Below, piece after piece: positions 4,638 to 7,129 of a stretch of 7,129 nucleotides of DNA. Each line of letters opens with the position of its first letter. Within the stretch, counting starts at the first letter, position 1. Source of the DNA: Opitutaceae bacterium (lineage in GTDB: Bacteria; Verrucomicrobiota; Verrucomicrobiia; Opitutales; Opitutaceae). The translations under genes and the position numbers were made by a program. The stretch lies in NCBI GenBank assembly GCA_031282705.1, contig JAITDF010000449.1, positions 1 to 7,129 on the forward strand, in the 5' to 3' direction. The notes below the pieces were generated by a model that had not been told where the DNA came from, did not search any database, and saw only the letters and a program-made list of their open reading frames with translations.

Positions 4638-6622
4638 TTCGCCGACGGCACGAATCGCAACAGCGCGCCGTCGCCGCGTTGCAGTTTCAGCGTGATCACG
4701 CTGTCCCGCGTGACGCGTTTCAGTTCCTCGCGGCGCAGCGGCGCCTTTTCATCCATCGCCGCCGCGCCCGCCGCGCCCGGTGTTTTGGTTGCATTGCTTC
4801 CCACCACGACGGCGTCGAACACGCCGCCGCCCAGGAAACCGAGGTCGAGCGCGGCGATGTCGCGCGGCTCCGCGTTGAGCACCGGCACCCACCACTCGCC
4901 GCCGCGGCGGCGCGCCAGCACGACGCATTCGCCGATGGCGGACGGCGCGAGCACGCGAGTCTCGTCCCACTCGACCGGCAGCGCCTTGAGCAGGTCCAGC
5001 GCGGGGGCGCAGCGCGCGTCGGCGAGCAGCATTTCGGGAAACTCGGCGATCACCTGCAACGGCGACAAAAACGCCGCCGCCGTCGCGAGCTGGTGCGCCC
5101 AGGTGGTCGCGCCCGGGAGGGAAAAGCCGAGCGGCGTGTAATCGCCCGGGCCGATGGCGAGCCGCGTGAAAGGCAGGGCGCAATTATGCTCCGCCGTGAC
5201 CGGCCCCTCCTTCATCCCGTTCAATTCGAGCCCGCGGATCGCCTCGCGCGAAAGCTGGTTGGGCCAGGTGCGCGTCTCGCCGGTCGGCTTCTGGCAGCCG
5301 TGGAAAAGCACGAGCAGTTTTCGCTTCGCCGCCTCGCGCATGATGGCGGTTTGCAGATCGACCATGTCCTTCGACTCGGCGTTGAAAAAGTCGATTTTCA
5401 TCCCGGCGGCGCCCGCCGCGGCGAGCCGGTCGAGGTAGGCGCGCAGGTCCGCGTATCCATTTTCCGGATTCATCACGTCCCGCATGTGCCGCCAGAGCAG
5501 GACGCCCGTGTTTCTTTCGCGTCCGAGTTTCGCCAGTTCGCGCACGCGCGCCCACGGGTCGTCCCATTCCAGCCAGCCCTCGTCCACGAGCGAATACTCG
5601 AAGCCCAGCTCCGCCGCGCGGCGCACCATTTGCGCCTCCTCGTCCGGCGTGCCGCAGCGGCGCCGGCTCCACCAGAACCACGTCGCGCGCCCGGCCTTTA
5701 TCCACGAGGTGTCGGCAAACAGCGCCGCGTCCGCCGCCGGGCTGAGCGCCTCCAGCACGTCGGTGGTGTCGGGCAACGCGTCGAGCGTCCGGGCGAAACG
5801 CACCACGCGCCACGGCGACACCACGCCGCCCGCGATGGAAAACCCCTTCGCGCCCTCGGTGAAGTCCGCGCGCGCGGTCACGCCCCGCCCGCCGCCGCCG
5901 TCGGCCGCGAGCAGCCTCATGCCGCTGTAGTCGCGCAGGCCGGCCTCGGTGAAGACCAGCCAGCCGGCGGCGTCCGGCAGCTCCACGACCAGCGGCGGGC
6001 ACTGCACCGGGCCGGCGCGCGAGACCGAGGGCAGGGCGGCCCATGCCGCGCGCATCCAGTAGCCGGCGTAGCTTTTCAGTTTCCAGTCGTTGGGGCGTTC
6101 CGCGAGCCAGACGGCGCAGCCCTCCACCGGGCGGAATTCCGACGCCTCGGCGGTGACAAGTTGCACGATGCCGGCACCGGTGGCGGCGCCAGCGGCGGTG
6201 GTGGTGCCGGCGGCGGGCATGGGCGCCGGCGCCGGCGGCACGATGTAGCGCCACGCAAACGTGTCGTCCGACATGCGCGCCTCGATCCGCCATTCGCGCG
6301 CGCTTTCCGGCTCGCGCAGCGTCACGGCGAGTTCGTTGAACGCGATGGACACCGCGCCGCCGTGGTTGCCGCGCGCGGGAAACGTCTCCACGCACCGCGA
6401 TGTTTTTTGGGAGACGACCTCCGCGCCCGGGCCGAAAGGGATGCCGTCCACGGTGATGCCCAGCGCCGCGTCGCGGGTGAGCGGGCGGCGCCCGTCCGCG
6501 GTTTCGAGGCGGTAGGCCGGCGCGCCGGCGCCGTCGTGGCCGAAGGACAGGACGGCGCGGTTGCCGCCGGCGGGGCCGGTCAGCGTGAGGGTTGAGGCAA
6601 GAAGGACGGAGGTGGCGATCAT
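4634..6622 (-). CDS. GH97 glycosidase, retaining alpha-galactosidase type
   Basis: A 662-residue protein, close to the usual GH97 length. It has an N-terminal beta-sandwich (about 13-290), a (beta/alpha)8 catalytic domain (about 300-575) and a C-terminal beta domain (about 580-662). Landmarks are WFWWS (315-319), LVDEGW (345-350), GMKIDFF (407-413), HGCQKPTG (441-448), RGLELN (463-468) and EHNCALPFTR (478-487). Asp411 and Glu466 sit 55 residues apart, as do nucleophile Asp415 and acid/base Glu470 of the retaining Bacteroides thetaiotaomicron alpha-galactosidase as I recall it. This argues for the retaining alpha-galactosidase branch rather than the inverting SusB alpha-glucosidase branch. The ATG at 6622 has no Shine-Dalgarno; the frame stays open upstream without another ATG. 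The N-terminus (MIATSVLLAS) lacks basic residues and is a poor signal peptide, so the location is uncertain. An Ala/Thr/Gly-rich insert occupies about residues 129-151. It is the first gene of the apparent GH97-GH110 operon. Confidence 0.94.
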   Translation of the reverse strand: MIATSVLLASTLTLTGPAGGNRAVLSFGHDGAGAPAYRLETADGRRPLTRDAALGITVDGIPFGPGAEVVSQKTSRCVETFPARGNHGGAVSIAFNELAVTLREPESAREWRIEARMSDDTFAWRYIVPPAPAPMPAAGTTTAAGAATGAGIVQLVTAEASEFRPVEGCAVWLAERPNDWKLKSYAGYWMRAAWAALPSVSRAGPVQCPPLVVELPDAAGWLVFTEAGLRDYSGMRLLAADGGGGRGVTARADFTEGAKGFSIAGGVVSPWRVVRFARTLDALPDTTDVLEALSPAADAALFADTSWIKAGRATWFWWSRRRCGTPDEEAQMVRRAAELGFEYSLVDEGWLEWDDPWARVRELAKLGRERNTGVLLWRHMRDVMNPENGYADLRAYLDRLAAAGAAGMKIDFFNAESKDMVDLQTAIMREAAKRKLLVLFHGCQKPTGETRTWPNQLSREAIRGLELNGMKEGPVTAEHNCALPFTRLAIGPGDYTPLGFSLPGATTWAHQLATAAAFLSPLQVIAEFPEMLLADARCAPALDLLKALPVEWDETRVLAPSAIGECVVLARRRGGEWWVPVLNAEPRDIAALDLGFLGGGVFDAVVVGSNATKTPGAAGAAAMDEKAPLRREELKRVTRDSVITLKLQRGDGALLRFVPSAK
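6170..6238 (-). repeat. GCC/ACC triplet-rich insert in the GH97 gene
   Basis: About 69 bp encodes a Pro/Ala/Thr/Gly-only stretch (residues about 129-151) between a conserved-looking strand (TFAWRYIV) and the next (IVQLVTAEASEF). Its codons and composition resemble the linker of the SGNH gene at 916-1080. It probably forms a surface loop of the N-terminal beta-sandwich. Whether other GH97 proteins lack it needs an alignment. Confidence 0.65.
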
Positions 6623-6770
6623 GATGGTGAATGGCGGTGCGTGGCGGTGAAGAATGATGGCGGATGGTGGCGGATGCGGGAGGTGATTGCGATTGAAAGC
6701 AGGCTGATGGTCTTTGCATCCTATGCAGATTGGAGCCGCGGGCGCATCCCAAATTCAGGTCAACCGTTGA

Positions 6771-6810
6771 ACCGGCGCGCCACGACCGGGACCGGCGCGC
6801 CACGACTGGG
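6771..6810. repeat. Two tandem 20 bp units
   Basis: The unit accggcgcgccacgaccggg at 6771-6790 is repeated at 6791-6810 with a single change (c to t at unit position 17). Each unit contains the palindrome ggcgcgcc. It lies about 150-190 bp upstream of the GH97 start, so a binding-site pair is possible but unsupported beyond position. Confidence 0.85.
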
Positions 6811-6913
6811 AAATGCCCCGGTGAAAAATGCCGCCGCGCGGAAACCGCCCGCGCCGCGCATTGAGAAGGGTGCCGCCCAAAGTTGCGCACCTCCTCCGAA
6901 ATCGTTCCCCGCC

Positions 6914-6951
6914 CTTCGTCTTTCGTTCTTCGTCTTTCGTTCTTCGTTCTC
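6914..6951. repeat. Pyrimidine-rich simple repeat
   Basis: The 14 bp unit ttcgtctttcgttc occurs twice back to back (6915-6928 and 6929-6942), followed by a partial unit ttcgttct. It is low-complexity sequence with no evident role. Confidence 0.85.
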
Positions 6952-7020
6952 GAAACATCCCGGAGACGGAGAGAACGAGAAAGAGGAAAGATAAAGATAA
7001 CTGACTGATATTACGCATTT

Positions 7021-7126
7021 CCGTCGTACCGCAGGTTTCCAAACCTGCTTAAAAACTCACGCATGGCCGCGAACCCGCAATCAGGCATGAGCTTCGAAGC
7101 AGACTTGGAAGTCTGCGGTACGACGG
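7021..7126. repeat. Double-hairpin repeat, right-edge copy (complete)
   Basis: Perfect 14 bp ends (ccgtcgtaccgcag at 7021-7034, ctgcggtacgacgg at 7113-7126) close two perfect 8 bp hairpins with 2-base loops: gcaggttt/aaacctgc (7031-7048) and gcagactt/aagtctgc (7099-7116). The two hairpins differ at paired positions, so pairing is kept while sequence changes. The middle part, ctcacgcatggccgcgaac, matches ctcacgattggtcgcgggc of copy 2 near 205-223, placing it in the same family as the repeats at 1-313. Confidence 0.9.
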
Positions 7127-7129
7127 AGC

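Larger units (their letters stand above)
6623..7020. other. Upstream region of the GH97-GH110 operon, no gene seen
   Basis: Short open frames here have low-complexity or simple-repeat content and no recognisable domain. The region just upstream of the GH97 ATG has imperfect repeats of ccgccaccatc/ccgccatcat type. A ttgacc hexamer occurs on the minus strand near 6757-6764 but no matching -10 box lies at the usual distance, so no promoter is called. Two short tandem repeats are listed separately. A purine-rich stretch (6961-6996) lies beside a 7 bp hairpin (cgttctc 6945-6951, gagaacg 6971-6977). Confidence 0.6.

Noticed and set aside
4481..6595. Long plus-strand open frame (704 codons) opposite GH97
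   Set aside because: It mirrors the GH97 gene in high-GC DNA, is dominated by Arg, Ala, Gly and His, and shows no domain. Open antisense frames of this kind are expected at this GC content.
6755..7042. Minus-strand frame of 95 codons upstream of GH97 with a hydrophobic stretch
   Set aside because: It spans the 14 bp simple repeat and the 20 bp tandem units and begins in the right-edge repeat; no conserved feature supports a gene.

Overview
The window is GC-rich bacterial DNA carrying three genes, all on the minus strand. Its spaces are full of palindromic repeats. Read-through of those repeats gives phrases such as ASRLPDW and GSARVSRA, which I associate with Verrucomicrobiota, especially Opitutaceae (termite-gut and soil relatives). 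The taxon is an inference from repeat style, GC content and gene families, not from a marker gene.

Layout in the direction of transcription (right to left): about 500 bp without a gene (6623-7129) holding a double-hairpin repeat at the window edge and two short tandem repeats; a GH97 glycosidase of the retaining, alpha-galactosidase-like type (6622-4634); a GH110-type parallel beta-helix exo-alpha-1,3-galactosidase (4637-2580) whose ATG overlaps the GH97 stop as ATGA; a 629 bp gap (2579-1951) filled by a nested-palindrome element and a tandem/inverted array; an exported SGNH/GDSL hydrolase with a C-terminal beta-sandwich (1950-421); and 420 bp of repeats (1-420) of the same family as the right window edge.

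The genes look like a small cluster for trimming alpha-galactose from a glycan. GH97 and GH110 would remove terminal alpha-galactosyl residues. The SGNH enzyme could be an esterase that removes acyl groups blocking access. GH97 and GH110 appear translationally coupled; the SGNH gene may have its own promoter.

The most unusual point is a 101 bp cloverleaf-like palindrome sitting in frame in the leader of the GH110 gene, between the coupled ATG and the signal peptide. A related element with a different inner stem but the same fold lies upstream of the SGNH gene. Other repeats in the window share its 9-base core, GCGGGACGC. I see no RNA genes, CRISPR array, transposase or attachment site.
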